From Chrysomallon squamiferum (taxonomy: Eukaryota > Mollusca > Gastropoda > Neomphalida > Peltospiridae), in the NCBI GenBank assembly GCA_012295275.1, contig CM022671.1, positions 34,017,683-34,081,682 on the forward strand: 64,000 nucleotides of DNA. Reading direction: 5' to 3'. Made by a program: the position numbers and the translations under genes. A model generated the notes under the pieces. That model was not told the DNA's origin. It searched no databases and saw nothing but the letters and a program-made list of their open reading frames with translations. Below are positions 1 to 14,700 of the stretch, one piece after another (positions within the stretch are counted from its first letter, which is position 1; the number at the start of each line of letters is the position of its first letter).

Positions 1-1154
1 ACAAACACAACAAATTTATCTTACACATACTCTTTATCTGTAGCTATCAAATTAAACTGATCAGGTGCACTAAAGTAAAATCTGGTTTTGGCGATGGTTT
101 ATAGTATGTTTTACACCTGATTAAAATTATCATCACATACACACATTTAGTGGCTTAAAGAGTTACTGACATCTCACAAAAAAACAACATTATTTATTTG
201 AACAGGCAAGACCAGAGTTGTTGTAAAATCAGAAAAATTTGACAAACAGGAATTTTGTTTTTGAGTTAAATGGTGTTAACCTTTCTAATGTATTTATCAC
301 AACAGTGAACTGTATGATGCTAATTTAAGGCTATATGAGTTAAACTGTTCTGACACTTATAAACACTGATGTCAAATTACATTTCTTAATATCTTTTGGT
401 TCTGTTGATTGATAGCTTTATTTTTTTATACTAGCATTTACTAAGTATTCATTTTATTTGGAAAAAAAGAATGTGATATTTGAGGCAGGTGTCAGCTTAG
501 TAAAATCTCCAGAAATATCCGTTTAGATCAATAGTAAAATAATTATAATAATTGCAAAAGTCAGCCATTTTCTGAAATTAAAGAAAATCATTTATTTCAT
601 TATGTCCATACTCTTTTCATAATTTAATATATTGATGATGTTGTGATGTTATGATTTATAACATCAGCTTAAGAATCAGATGTTCTGGGATCAGATCCAA
701 GTATCCTTTCTTATCTTTTGATCAGTTCAGTCTCTATCCTGTAAATAATCTTTTAACAAATTGCCCCACATTTGTGCCAAAGACACATTGTTTAAGTGTG
801 GCAGCAAATAATTAATGTAGAACAAAAAAAATCCATAATTTGCATTAGTAACAATTTCTTTTAGTCTAAGAAATTACAAGCATAAATAAACAAACAGAAA
901 AGGTTTAACTGTATTTGAGATAACATTGTATTGTCACAGGAGTGTTTTTGTGTGGGTTTGTTTGCGTGCATGTGTCTTTGTGTGTGTGTGTGTGTGTGTG
1001 TGTAAATATGTATGCATGTTTCTATTCATATGTGTCTGTATGTGTAAATATGTATGCTTGTGTGTGTGTGTGGATGCCTGTCTATGTATGTGTAAATATG
1101 TATACATGTGGGTGTACATTTTTAATGTAGACTTTTGATGTGTTAATTTTTCAG
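1..1154. other. Intronic sequence of the SLC37-like gene
   Basis: AT-rich sequence with no exon that I can support. It ends in a TG-rich tract (about 940-1110) with an imperfect motif TGTGTAAATATGTATGC repeated three times. Confidence 0.6.
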
Positions 1155-4100
1155 GCAGCTATTGGTGTATTGGTTTTATTAAGTTTCTCACAGCCTAGGG
1201 AGGTTAGCTTTGAAATAGAAGGCAAAGGTAAATTAACATCTGATATTCACATTAAACATTTTGTACAATTAACAAATAATGGTAATTAAAGTGAATTTTT
1301 AAATGTTTTAATAACTAACATAAGTATATTATTCGCTCTTCCATTTTGTTCAGTAAAATGAAATGGTATAACTTATTACTTTTTACTGATTAAAATCTGA
1401 AAATTCCATCCCCTATCAACAGTTGAAATTTGGAGTCAACAAGAATAAAATAAGGGCAAATATTTATTGCTCAGGACATGTTTTATTGTGCATATATATA
1501 ATAGATTAAATAATTCATTTTGGTTTTCTTTCAAATTTCCAAAATATTTATTTATCAAATGAAAACATTTGCAGTTTAGATTCACAGACCTTAATGATGC
1601 TTATTCATTAAATCAAATATAGCATACAAAAATGTAATAAATTTTTATGATAATGCATGTCAAAATGAATTATCCTGACAACTGATTGTAAACTTTCCAT
1701 ACAAAATTCAGCATTATTGATAAATCAATCTGCTTTTTACTTGTGCTGGTAAAGGTACACCTATTATAATTAAAGGTAAAAAATAAATAGTTCACCATAA
1801 AACATGAAAAAATACAGAACAAATATTATTTCCTATCTTCATTCCTGTTTTTCAAATCCCAGTTTACTTCACTGAGCAATAACAATATATTAGATGTAAA
1901 TGACAACCATAATGATGTAATGTAGGTGTAAGAACATTGTGTTCATGTAGAAAAATGACAATATGACAGTGGTAATAAATTAATAGATCTATATAGCTCT
2001 CACAATGATTTTAGAATGTTTGGTTTTCATATAAGAACATCATGTTTTAGGAAGAAGATATGTCAATAAAATAACACAAATATAATTTTACGTTAGTAAA
2101 AATAGCTCTGCAAACAAAATTAATTCACTTTAATGATTTTAATCCATTAGTATCAGCTGTTTTATTTCAGTTGTGATCAATGAGTTATTTTTGAAGTCTG
2201 TTTATGGTTCAGAGTCCTTTTTCTTTGACTTTAGTATTTTTAATTTTTTTTCCAGAACAAAATAAAGTATCCACTGAAAAAGGTGAACATGTAAAACTAA
2301 CTCTGTTACAGCTTTGGAAAATTCCGTAAGTTAATGTTTGTTTTTATTATTATTACTATTTTTATTTTTTTTATTTTCTTTTATTTTTTAAAGATTTCTC
2401 AGTCTTACAAAAGAAAATATTAATTAAATTTATCTCTTTTTTTTTCTTTTCTTTTTTTCTTTTTTTTTTATATATATATATATACTTGTTGGGTTTTTTT
2501 AATTTATTTTTGTTTCCCTTATTTTTATTTTGGTAAACCTTTCTTACAGGCAAACAAAAAGAAATTTTAATTTTTTAATTATTATTTTTCCTTTCTTTTT
2601 ATTCTTTATTTTGTTATTTTTTTAATTATTATTTATTTATATTTATTTTTATTTATTTATTATTATTTTATTTTATTTTATTTGTTATCCTTATTTATTA
2701 GTTAAGCTTAATAAAATACATTTTATTAAAAAAAAAAAAAAATTAATAAATGTTTGCTTAGCAACAGCTGTTGAATATAGTTTTCCCACAGTATTTTGAG
2801 AGAATAAACTTTAATATATCAGTCATATTTTGAACAGGAAAATATCAGATATCTTGAAGGTAACTGATCTTGTGCCATAGCAGAATTATCTGTGACAATC
2901 TAAATTTTGTGTCTGGCACCTGCAATTTATTATTTTAAATTTGAATGAGCAATGACAATTTTGGGTTTATTTATTTACAGTTTCAAAATAGGTTACAATA
3001 TTGATCACTGATTGATGATTGGCAACCTGCAAAAGATTTTGAAAAAACTTGGCTAAAGCATGCTGAGAAAATGAAACTCCTACATCAGAATGATAATGGC
3101 AAATTAAATAAATTATTTTATCATTTAAGAATTCATTTTAACAATTTATATTAAAAGACAGTTTTAATTGGATGGCCTCAAAATATTTTATTTTGCCTGT
3201 CTTTGAGCATGAACTTCATTCAAACCTGTGCAAGCTTTGAGCTTTTATAACATAATCTGCCAAGTCATCTTAAAAACCAATTGCTCCAAACAGTCTATAA
3301 TTAATATTAGTTTTTCTGTTGTTTTTTTCTTCTATGCTTGGTAAAACAAATCAATACAGTTCTAGCATGGCCTGCTAAAAAGAACAAGCTGGTTATTGAA
3401 TTATTCAGGCTACTAGTAGTCCTAGAATATCCAGCTCTGGTAAATCAGCATATATCTGGAATGGTCCATAAACAATAGTCATCATAATGTTTGTTAAAAC
3501 CTGCTCGGAATGAATGAAAGAAATTTTGTTTAGCAGCATCTGAAGACATTTTGAGGTTGGATGTCAAACATATATAATAATAAAGTTAGAGAGGAAACTA
3601 GCTTCTACTACTCCATGGGTATTATCATTACTAACAACTGATGTTTCAAAAAACACCTTCCCAAGACAAACAAGCACAAATCATGATCATTCTAATTTGT
3701 TAGTAACAGAGCATTAGCTGGAATGGGAAATTGCTCTCTTTTATCAGTGAGGTTTTTTTGGATATCTGATCTTCAAATATTAATAGGTTTCAGACTACAA
3801 CTAACCCAGAAGTTAAGAGGTTTAGCCCAGAGCTATAATACTCTCAGTATCTATCAATGATATTAATCTTTGAGTAATCCTGCAAAAGTAATGTATACAG
3901 GTTTTCATCTTCTAAAAGAAATAAGAGAACCATTTAAGAGGTAAAGGAGAGGAATAAATGTTTTATTTAGCAACATATTTATTATATCCTTAATGTATGG
4001 TGTCGTACATAAATTATGATTAAGAACCATGTATTCAGTGATGAAAATCATGGTGAAGGCTATTCTTTTTTTATTAGCATCAAGGACTCTTTTACATGTT

Positions 4101-7100
4101 ATGTCCCTTAATAGGAAAACTCACATCCCTCACTGGACAGGAAAAATAGCCCATGGGAGTTCTGATCATAAGACCTTTTTATGCCTTAGTATAGTGTCCT
4201 AATTACTTATTTATTGTCAGCCTTTACTGGTAGTTGTTAAGAATTCAGTTCAGATAGACAAAATAATATGTTCTGTACCTGTGTTCTAAAATAAATTCCA
4301 CCTAGTTAAAAAAAAAAAAAAAAAACGATGTATATGTATATAATATTATCTGAATGTAGCTTTCATATCTGAAATTGGATGTATGGTTTTGTTCTTTGTT
4401 AAAAATATTGGTAATTCAATATATTTGCTGCAGTTGAGTGTCTTTGCTTAGTGCAGAGTAAACAGTTGTGATGAAAGAGAGAGTAGTTTGAAGCTGCTGA
4501 TTGTATTCATGTGTTCAGTCATTTGTTTACCTAGGTGTACATTATCTAGATACAATTGTTGCATGCATTAAATAAATATGGAAAAGATCTGTTTTGTCAT
4601 TTTTCTTTTATTTCCATCTAACTTGTTTTTGATGAGTTTTATTGTTTTATTGTTTTTTGTCTTTTTTGTTTTGTGGTTGTTTTCTTCTTCTTTTTCCTTT
4701 TTTTTTGTATAATTCTGTTGTTATGGAGGTGGCTGTTATGTCTGTTCCATTTCTTTTTTAAATGTTTAATTGAAATAATTAAAAAACAAACCTCAATTTC
4801 TCTTTTTTCTTAAACTTTTTTCTATATAAAATTATATATATATATTATTATTGTTTTTGTATTTTATTTTGGTAATTTCTTAATCTAATTTTTATTTATT
4901 TATTTATTTTTTTATTTATTTATTTATTTAGTTAGTTAGTTACTTAGTTTTATTTTATTATTTTAAAATTAAAGAACTTCATTTAAACATTTGTTATTTG
5001 TTTTCTTGGAAATAATGCACATTACACTATATCAGAATTAGCTGGGTTTTAATTCAATGTTTGATAACCTGGCTTCATTAAAGCCATACATCACTATCAT
5101 GTCCATGGTACATTAAACTGTATTTTTACTAATACCACTGTATATATTTTCAGCATGGTAGCTGAGGTAGCTGTGGCCATGTTTTGTCTCAAAGTTGTTC
5201 GTTACTGTATGTACATGTGGCTACCAATGTATCTTCTAAAACATGTGAGTATTTTTAACACTTAAACATACTGTAAAACCCTGTTATAAACAAAAATTCA
5301 TATTTTTCTTCTTTGGTTTTTTTCTTCAAATTCTTGACCTCCACAATTATCTGGCTTGGGCATCCACAGTTACATGTAAAACAGTAACTGTAATCAAAAA
5401 TGTTTAAATGACTAAATAAAAATAGTTAGTTTATTATTAAATTCCTTTATGGTTGCAGTATATACTGTTTTTAAAGGACACCAAACAGACACACACACAC
5501 ACACACACACATGCATTTTCACTTTTTATTCCCATTTCAAGTAAAAATGTTCTCCATGGTTTATCATTTGTTATTCTGTCATTAATTTTATTAAACCACA
5601 GTAATGAAAAAAAACAGCAACAAAAAAACATAATGTATATTTTATAAGTAGTTTTTATTTATGCCAGTAAGCATTGTTTTGGCATTAATCAATAATGCAT
5701 AATAAACAATTAAATTTTTAAATCAGCTAGATCTGCTGTATAGTATATGCTAATAACATCAGCAGAAACTATGTGCAATAGTTAAGATACAGAATTAGCC
5801 TGATATTACATTTTAAAACAATATCAAAAAAATGAAATGATTTAAAATGTTAAGATTATATTTTCCATCAAGTACACATTTTATGGCCTGCAACTAGTCT
5901 AAGTTTTATTATTTTTATTTATTTTTTTTTTTTTTTTTTTATTTGATTCTTTAAAAACAAAAACATTTAATAAAAAAATTAAAAAAATACAATTGATGTA
6001 TGTTTAGCAATACCTCAAAATACCTGAATAATAACTGTTGTTGGGAATCAATTAAATTATTATTTGTCTAATGATGATATGAGAGAGGAAACCCACATAG
6101 TAGGTTACTCTTTTCAATTAGCAGTAAGGGATTTGAGATATGCATCTTCTCATAAACAGGAAAACATCACTGACTTTGATAAATCAATTATTGAGTTCTG
6201 GTTTGAAAGATTGATCCTCAGTTTACTAGACAAGCTATGTAACCTCTAAGTCAGGCATGGGCAACCTTTTCCAAGAAGCGGGTCACATTAGACATGGCTC
6301 ATCCTCAGGTGGGCTGAAGCTACTTATTTAGGCGATTCTGTGTTTTTACACAGAGTTTATTATAAGAAATTGTTCATATTCATTTACTTCAGGAACTGTG
6401 ATAATAAAAAAAAAAATTACATGTGTTTTAGTATATTAGTACATACAAAATACACTCATTTTATAAAATTTGAATTAACGTTATTTTCCTTGTGAACTTA
6501 GGCGGGCCACTCAGTTTGCTCATTACTGATCTAAGCTATGATCACTTGTTCTGCAGACAGGTTGCAGCTATGGTTTAGTTATGTGAATTCATTAAGAGTT
6601 AATTGTGAAAACTAATCCAACCATACAGTTCAGTGACCTTCATTAGTTATTTGCTTTCATCAGTAAAGCATAGCAAATCAGTGGAGTGTTGCAGTTCTGA
6701 ATTCTGCTTTGTCATAGTAATGTAGCAAGACATATATCCACAGTAATGTGGTTATTTTAATGTAAATTTTAATGTAAATTTCTTGTTTAGAAGTTGCATT
6801 TCCATTAAAGTTTGCAAACATTGACACACATATGCACAAACATGTTTGTAGAAATATTCATAGAAAAAGAAACCAGCAAAAAAAAAAAAAATGTACACAC
6901 ATATTTGCAAAACCACTCTTTGTATTTTTATATATAGGTGTATAATTTGCTTTATATTTGATCTTACATAGTTTGACAGTTAAATATAATTATATATATA
7001 TATATATAGTTTGTCACATTCCAAACACTGTCTCAAAACCAGTTAGTTTTCAATTAGTAGAAAATCTATTCCAATAACTATAAGTATAAAAAACATTTTA

Positions 7101-7607
7101 TGGTTTTTTTAACATAAATAATTTTAGAGGTTATTCATTAACCAAAGTGTTTGTCCCAGAATCCTTGGTTCCTAAGATCAGTCTGTTCAGTGCAACCATT
7201 GTGCTACCAACCTATTTGCATAGAAAAGAATCCTTGTATAAAAATAGCCTTTAGTGCAGCAGCACCATTATTACAAAATGCAAAATACTGACAGCTGATA
7301 ACTCTTGAAATAAAAAGCCTGTTGAGATATAATTAAATAAATATTCTTATCTATCAGACACACATTTGTGCGCTTCTGTATTAATAGCATAAGAGAGGAA
7401 ATCCTCTTCAGTGTAAACTGGGTTATACTTCTATTCTGTGTTTACTTAACTGCAGGAAGAAATTAATGTTTTATACATTGGGAATGACATCCACTTAATA
7501 ACTGTATGTTAAACAAATATTCCTGTCTGCTCCACCAATTATATATATATATATATATATATATGTCTGTGTGTCTGTGACAGAGAGAAAGAGAGATCAT
7601 TTTTTCA

Positions 7608-7687
<80 letters not shown>

Positions 7688-9829
7688 GACAGTGAATGCA
7701 TTAAGATGATGATTGAATAACAGACACTAGAGCAGGCTCTTTAGCACTGAGCTACAGCCTAATTTATTAAATTAACAGTGTGTTTATTTTTTGTAAATAA
7801 ATGTGTGAAGTGACAGTTTTATAAATTGTTTCAGTTAAGTTATTCAAAAGGCATGGCTGGAATGTTTTCAACAGCGTTTGAAGTTGGTGGAGTTGTTGGC
7901 AGTGCTTCAGTTGGATTTATACTTGATAAGTAAGATTAATTTCTCTTGTTTAATAAATTGAAATCTAATTAAAATATTTTTTTATTGTTTGTTTCTATTT
8001 TTCAAAACACAGTTTTATTTTTTTTATTAATATTTGTTTATTATTATTTTTTTTTTTTAAAGTACACACCTTAGTTACTTTGCTGTCCATATGCAAACAC
8101 ATAATGTTTACAATCACTAGACTTATGAAACATTAAATATTTACTTAGTGTTTCTTACTTGCATTAACTCATAGTTACTATCTTTATTATGTCTTATTTG
8201 TTGTTTGTTTATTAAGCAATCAAATAAGTCCTTTAAAGATTGATTTAAAATGTTCTAGTATTTGTTATTGTCATTTTTCTTCTTATTATTATTATTACTG
8301 TTGTTATTGTTATTGTTATTGTTAGTAGTAGTAGCAGTAATAGTAGTACTAGTAGTAGTAGTGGTGGTGGTGGTGGTAGTACTACTAGTAATAGTAGTAG
8401 TAGTGATAGCAGTTGTGGTGGTAGTAATAGAGGTAGTGGTAGTGGTAATAATGTATTTCAAATATATTTTATATTATATGTCTTTGTTTCAGATTTTTTC
8501 AAAACCGGACATTATTTGGTACAGGGATGTCCATTACACTGTCCACTCTGGGTCTCTGTGCCTTTGTTGTGACTAGCTCATGGGGAATAGCTGCCAATAC
8601 TCTGTTTATGTTTTTGGCTGGAGCGTTTAATGCTGGCCCAGACACGTTGTTAGGTGAGTGTCATAATCATGTAGCAATATATAATAATAAGTGGTCTTAC
8701 AAAAACTGTTTAAATTGCATGTTTTATGTCTAATACTTCATTATGGCTTACTCAGATTTTCATATTAACTTTTATTCTGTTTTATAAGAAGATGTTTCAT
8801 TGATTTAGAGAGAGGGTTTTTTATTGCTGTTTTCTTTTATTATTATTATTATTATTATTGATTTAGTAATTTACTGGTAATAATATAATTGTGTTTTTTT
8901 AACTTATAGGAGGATCTATACCAATAGAACTTGGGGAGAAAGATAGCAGAAATGCAGGTTCAGCCACTGTTGGTTTAGTTAATGGTAAGTTCAAAAATTT
9001 ACAAACACTTATGTTGAATTATCACTTAGTTTAAGTCCATTACTATAGATCATAGACATTAATTGAACTAATTACTATACTCATTAACATTTTATATTGT
9101 TTGTTTTAGAATGTGTATGTAGAAAAGCTAATAAGAGTCTTAGAATCCAAGTGTCCATAATTCTTTCACAACTTTAATTATTAACATGGCTTAATGTAGA
9201 TTTTAGAAGTATAGTCATATATCTAAAACAGCCTACTAGAGGCATATTAAAGGCTTGATTTTAAGATACATTATAGACATTAATGATTATTTTATAACAG
9301 ATTAAACTTACTAGATGTAGATTTAAAAAGTGTAGTCATACATAATTGTATATAAAATCCACTTGCAGGCATGATTTCAAGAGCTTGTGACAGAACCTAT
9401 AATTCTTATTTTACAAGTAATGTTATTAACTTGAAGTTATAGGCATGTGTATAAAATAACCTTTTAGATGCCTTAAAATCAGACCTTTATGTATGAACCG
9501 ATTTCCTTTAGAGTGTATTTATATCACTATTTTAACACTATAGATGCGTTTGGAATAGTTATTAATAAAGGGATGCTTAATGTAGGCAAGTTGGAAATAC
9601 ATTTTGATACAACTTAATAAATCTTCAAGAACTTGTTTACTTTTCAGGTTTTGGAAGTATTGGTACCTGTATAGAAGGGCCCTTGATAGGCCTGATTTCT
9701 ACATATTATGGATGGTCAGGGATGTTCTATGTTATGATAGGATTGTCAGCACTGTCATCTCTATCTGTGTTCAAGGCATCACGAATGCACAGGAGACTAA
9801 ATATAACAGTCACAGAAGTAGTAGCATAG
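1155..9829 (+). CDS. SLC37-like organophosphate/phosphate antiporter, C-terminal half (5' end outside window)
   Basis: Seven exons with GT-AG borders and continuous phase: 1155-1227, 2256-2325, 5154-5244, 7835-7929, 8493-8653, 8910-8984 and 9648-9829 (stop TAG 9827-9829). They encode 248 residues. The product is the second half of a 12-helix major facilitator. It shows the family-type segments FEVGGVVGS near the start of the C-terminal bundle, NAGPDTLLG, and NGFGSIGTCIEGPLIGLIS, followed by YYGWSGMFYVM before a short basic tail. In the SLC37/OPA family the equivalent segments are DVGG, GPY.L, and a DGTGS..AA.GPL stretch. Known members exchange sugar phosphates or glycerol-3-phosphate for phosphate, mostly in the ER membrane. 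The segments fit SLC37A1-A3 somewhat better than SLC37A4, but the match is loose and I cannot assign a paralogue or substrate. The N-terminal bundle must lie upstream, since I see no exon in the first 1,154 bases. Confidence 0.85.
6252..6528. mobile_element. Degenerate non-autonomous hAT-type element (MITE), 277 bp
   Basis: The imperfect terminal inverted repeats start CAGGCATGGGCAACCT on the left and, read inward from the right end, CAGTAATGAGCAAACT. They continue into GCGGG / GGCCCGCC-like sequence. The flanks CTCTAAGT and ATCTAAGC agree at six of eight positions, as expected for an aged 8-bp hAT target duplication of nTCTAnnn type. There is no coding capacity. It lies in an SLC37-like intron. 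Confidence 0.7.
7539..7684 (+). repeat. (TA)n and (GA)n microsatellites
   Basis: TA repeat at 7539-7564, then a GA repeat of about 36 units at 7612-7684, in an SLC37-like intron. Confidence 0.95.
8272..8455 (+). repeat. Compound trinucleotide repeat (TTA/TTG/GTA/GTG)
   Basis: About 180 bases of degenerate TTN and GTN triplets end 38 bases before the acceptor of the exon at 8493. Confidence 0.95.
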
Positions 9830-11178
9830 CATTATTATTAATTTTTATTTGTTTGTTTTTAATGTTATTAAACTGGTGGGAGACACAAATCTGAAATGGT
9901 GATGAACATGATGTATGGTTTTATAACATTTTCTGGGATATGCCAAAAGTGATTTTTTTATGTGATAAAGAGAAAAAGGAAGATGAATGAAAACGTTTTA
10001 GAGAAATTTGATTTAGTTTCTGCATTTAATCATGGATTTGACTGGTGAAATGTTCTTACTTTTTGGCTGAACAAAAATCATGAATTTATGTTAAAATGGC
10101 AACATACTTAGGATATTGATAAAATGTTATTATTTTCGTTTTTTTTAATGTTACAGTAGAATTTTTTTTTATCTCAGTACCTTTCAGTAAAAGGGTTAGT
10201 CTTTAATAACAAGTAAGACACACTTTACTAATTTATTTGAACTTATTCAATTTTCATAATTAGTAGTTTTGGGAATATCAGTTCTTATTTATGAGAGTTC
10301 CGAGTGGTAGTTGGATATTTGAGGTGATGGATGTGTTCTGGGTTTTATGATTTCCTTAAATATTCATTTCATTACAACTGACATGATACCTTAAAAGTTG
10401 ATTCTCATCTGTTTATCTGTTGTTGTTTTTTTATTTTTTGATGTTTTTTTTTTTTTTTTTTTTTTTTATCTTTATTGAATATTCATTATGAAACATATGT
10501 TTAGAGATATGTTTTATTTATTCAGTTCATAAAATTATTTCTACATTATGTAATCAAGTTAAGAAATGTATTAGGAGCCATAACCATATCCTGCAAAATA
10601 GTTTTCATCGTTTTTTAGAGCCTATACACAAGAAAAAATAAAAAATGTTTATCTCACATTCATATACATGTTTATAAAAGAGTTTGCATGGTATACATTG
10701 TCATGTCATTGAACTGAACATTTTTTATACAGGAAAATCTCTGGTATTTGTTGTGCTAATAATCTTTTTTAAATTCTTCATCATTTTTTAATATGTCTGA
10801 GAAGAAATAAGTTTTAAAAATAATAACAATTTATAAAAAAAAAAAAAAAAAAAAAATTTAAATTAAAATTTAAAAAGATAAAATTTTAGAAGCTTATTGG
10901 TAAAAATTTGTTATATTTTTTATTACTCATTTTATTTTTTATCATAGTTTATAACAAAATAGAATGAAATTATCATTCTTTATCTTCACCATGGTGATAG
11001 AAATGCCTACTGTCAGTGCATATAAATCAATGTTTTTGTCCCCAAGAGATTAATTGAAAAGAATAATATACAAAGAAATAAGTAATGAATGTTATTATCA
11101 GTGTAAATAGTAATTGTAAATCACAAAACCATATTCTGTTGGGTTTTTTCTTGTTTAACTTTAAGTTAACGTTTATAA

Positions 11179-11230
<52 letters not shown>

Positions 11231-12446
11231 AAGATATAGGTGTATATATAAACCTCTGATAAATAAAAAATACATGATTTCCTTTAGAGTGTATTTTTAT
11301 CTACATTTGAAATTCTTTAGAAGAGCTTTAAACAATTATTGATAAAGCTTTTCTTTTGGAATTACATTTTTGATATGGCTTTATTTTCTAGCTAAACATA
11401 TTTCACCTTAAATTTATCACGGTGAAATCCAGAATTTTCCCCATGTTTTTAAAGAACTCTTACACATGTTATTCACACATACGTTCATAAATGTATGTTT
11501 CACAAGATGGAAAATATGTATTTCTGTAGCTGGTTTACTTTTTGTTTATTTTGTTGACTGTCAGGTTGTTTGGTTGGTTGCTTGAATGGCTGTGGGTTTT
11601 TCAGTTATTACACCACATCAGTTGAGAACCTACATTTTGGGGGCCCTGACGCTTGAACAATTGTGGGGCTCTTTGCAAGGAGCAACAAGGTCTGGGTAAC
11701 TACTCTTATCTTCTGTGGTAATGTATTCCATCTCAAATTTTGATTAAAATTTTGAATAAATGTGGTCTGAAGTCATTTCTGGGGCCTGTCTGGGATTAGG
11801 GGCCATCAGGTTTAACCTTCATTAGTTTCATATTAGATCTGCCACTGCTCACCATTTATAAAAACCAAATCATTCACCTTTATTGTCTACATGTGGGGTT
11901 TTTTTTTGAGACAGAAAAAAAGGGGTTTATTTGATACACACATTAAAATATTTTTTTATCTGCTGTCAAAAGGCTTTGTAGGATTAAGTGTAGAATTAAA
12001 GGTTCACAATTTCTCTTTTTTCTTGCTGGTTCACTTTATTTTGCTTGCCAGAAATGAATTTGCAGATGTATCCATTAAAAAACATTGTTGAGAAAATTGT
12101 TGCATGTACAGTATGGTAGAACTTAAACTTTCCAAAATTTTGGAAATGTTTCTTCAGAGATTTTTGGAATTTTGCACAAAAATAGATATATGCATTTTGA
12201 AAAAATTATATATATACATATATATATATATATATTTCTTTAAAATCAAAAAATCTTGTGAAAATGTACTGCCTTTGGGAATTTTGCTTTATTGAATAGG
12301 GGAGTAGTTTATCTTTTAATAATCCACTGAAGTGCTTGTAATACAATTTATCATATTTTTTGGAGGTTATATGCTTAGATAATTCAGTCTGTTTCTTTTT
12401 ATTTTATCCTAATTATTTGTATATTTATATCTATTTTTATTTTTAG

Positions 12447-12504
<58 letters not shown>

Positions 12505-13291
12505 GTTATTATTATTATCAGAATCATTTTCTTTTCTATTAAAGTTGTTATTACTATTGGCTGTTAACAGTGATTTTTCATCAGTTTTTGTTTTGTTTGT
12601 TTATTTTATTATACTAATTAATAGTTAATGTGCCAATCATAAATTTTGTTTATTACAAATATGGAAAAATAAACACAGGAGGAGAATTGTGTATTTGTTG
12701 TTTATTTAATCTTTAACTCTGTTGTCATATTAGTTTCAAAACACATAATAGTCACAGGTATAAGGATATAAAAATAAATAATGTTTGGTTATGGCTGTAT
12801 TACAAAAGTATAACAAGGACTGTCATATATTTAACACACATTGCATTTTAATTTATATGCTAAATGTTTTCAACCAGTAATATATTGTTTGAATTATAAA
12901 TAATCTCCACTGAAATCACTGCAGCAAATAAAATGTATGGTTGTATTAAAGGTCTGTTTGAAGAATTATTTAATACATGTAGATAGCTATATCAAAAAGA
13001 CCAACTAAAAAAAAAAAATAAAAAAAAAATAGAGAAAACACTTCAGAGTTAATTCCCAATTATGTTTTATAAGATTCTATGCCAATATTGATTTACCTAT
13101 TTCTTTAATAATGTATTGGTTGCTGAATCAATGTAGTTGACCCACAGTGTGTTCAATAATTGACAGATATATTAAATAATGCTGTCATTTTCACTGTGTG
13201 TGTATGTGAAATATGCTAGCAAGAAAAATACAACAAGTTTCTTCATTCAAAAAGCAAAACGTAGCATTGAATCATTTCCTGAACCATTAAA

Positions 13292-13342
<51 letters not shown>

Positions 13343-13499
13343 TCATTCATTAATAAAACCAAAAACTGCTTTAAGATAATACCAAATAAATAAATAAAAC
13401 AGATGTTAATTGTTACCTGCTTTTAAACTTTTTTCTTTAAAATAAATAAATAAATAAATAAATTCCTTTGTTTTGTTGGGGATTTTTTTACCTAGTGTA
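9830..13499. other. SLC37-like 3'UTR and intergenic sequence
   Basis: No supported gene. It contains several AATAAA motifs (for example 10637-10642 and 11755-11760, the latter followed by TGTGGTCTG). Microsatellites are a CA repeat at 11183-11229, a TTA repeat at 12448-12520 and an AAT repeat at 13291-13340. I cannot place the true cleavage site. Confidence 0.6.
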
Positions 13500-14700
13500 T
13501 CCATGACAAATCTCTCATAAAGACGTACTAAAACATTATGACGTCATGTGACATTGTGACGTATGTCTTGTATCTAAAATGTTTACTATGCATTTCTAGA
13601 ACGTCGTGTGAACAAAATGAAGGAGCAACGATTAATAATAAATATTTTACTTACAAGTAAGAACTTAATAATAGATATAAACATGTATATATATTCCGGG
13701 TGCAAGCATATCCAAGCGAACGTCTTTGTGGTTTGTATTGATAAGTTATAATTATATATAATAATAATAATAATAATGTTTTTTTCTTTAACTCTTAGGC
13801 CTTTATATATAATGAACAGACTAGAAATTGTAAATAATAACAGGAGTAAAGGTGATGTGGTACGTGTATGAGTTACTAAAGAGACTATACATTGCTGCTT
13901 GCAGTTCATTTGTTGAAAATGGACGAAATCTTAAATCATAAAATAAATGTGGACAAAATGATAGTTAACTTAGTGCAGAGAAACACAAAACATCAATGTA
14001 AAATAAATAAGAGTAGAAAAAAAATCTGGCGACAACATTATAAATAATATTAACGATGAAAGCTCTTATTGGATCGTAAAAAAGAACTAAGGTGACCTAG
14101 TATAGTTAAACCGTTACGTCATTGGTCACGTGACAAAGGGTATTCCACAAAGCTGGCCAGTCACATACATAGAATATGTACTGAAGGAAGTCATCTGGTT
14201 TTTCTCCGAGTTCATTAGGACTTACAGGTACACTTTACTGTTATTTCTGGTTATATTACTTGTAAACGAAAATATGAAAACATTTTGTCACAGGTATTAC
14301 CTTATAAAAACAAAATTATTTTGTTAAGTCAGGTAAAGCAGCAGTGTTACTAATTTTGAAACTTCAGTGTATAAATTATAAAAGTCGAAAGAAGACCGAA
14401 AAGCGGCCTACATTTTTAATGGTTGCACATGTTCACGTGCTTAATTTGTTAATTCCTAATATTTAAGTTGATTGTAAGAATGGCATATTAAAAAGGTATA
14501 TTAACTGCTAATTTACATGAGTTATTCCCGCCAAATTTCCCTAAAAAGATCACGTTCGTGTTGATACAGGTATTGATTGTAATCTGTAGATTATCTCCCC
14601 TAGCTCAAGAAGGTGCTCGGTCGGTGCGCCTTTAATTGTGTTTTCTGTGAACTACCTGCTAGATCACTGACCCTGTATTTAGTGATGCGCACAGACGCAT
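13500..14700 (+). promoter_or_regulatory. Probable upstream promoter / 5'UTR region of the TGR gene
   Basis: This block is less repetitive than its surroundings and clearly richer in CpG. It carries a CRE palindrome TGACGTCA (13539-13546) overlapping GTCATGTGAC (13543-13552). A perfect GTCACGTGAC E-box sits at 14125-14134, directly beside an ATTGG (inverted CCAAT) at 14121-14125. A CAG|GTAAAG donor-like site at 14332/14333 could end a 5'UTR exon spliced to the acceptor at 15630. The exact start site cannot be read from sequence. Confidence 0.45.

Noticed and set aside
8255-8576. Poly-Asn/Thr and poly-Leu/Val open frames
   Set aside because: Translations of a trinucleotide repeat. Only the stretch from 8493 is exon.
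14130-14327. Possible small hydrophobic protein in the TGR upstream region
   Set aside because: 65 codons with no recognisable domain, in a likely promoter/5'UTR block with donor-like sites. No support as coding.
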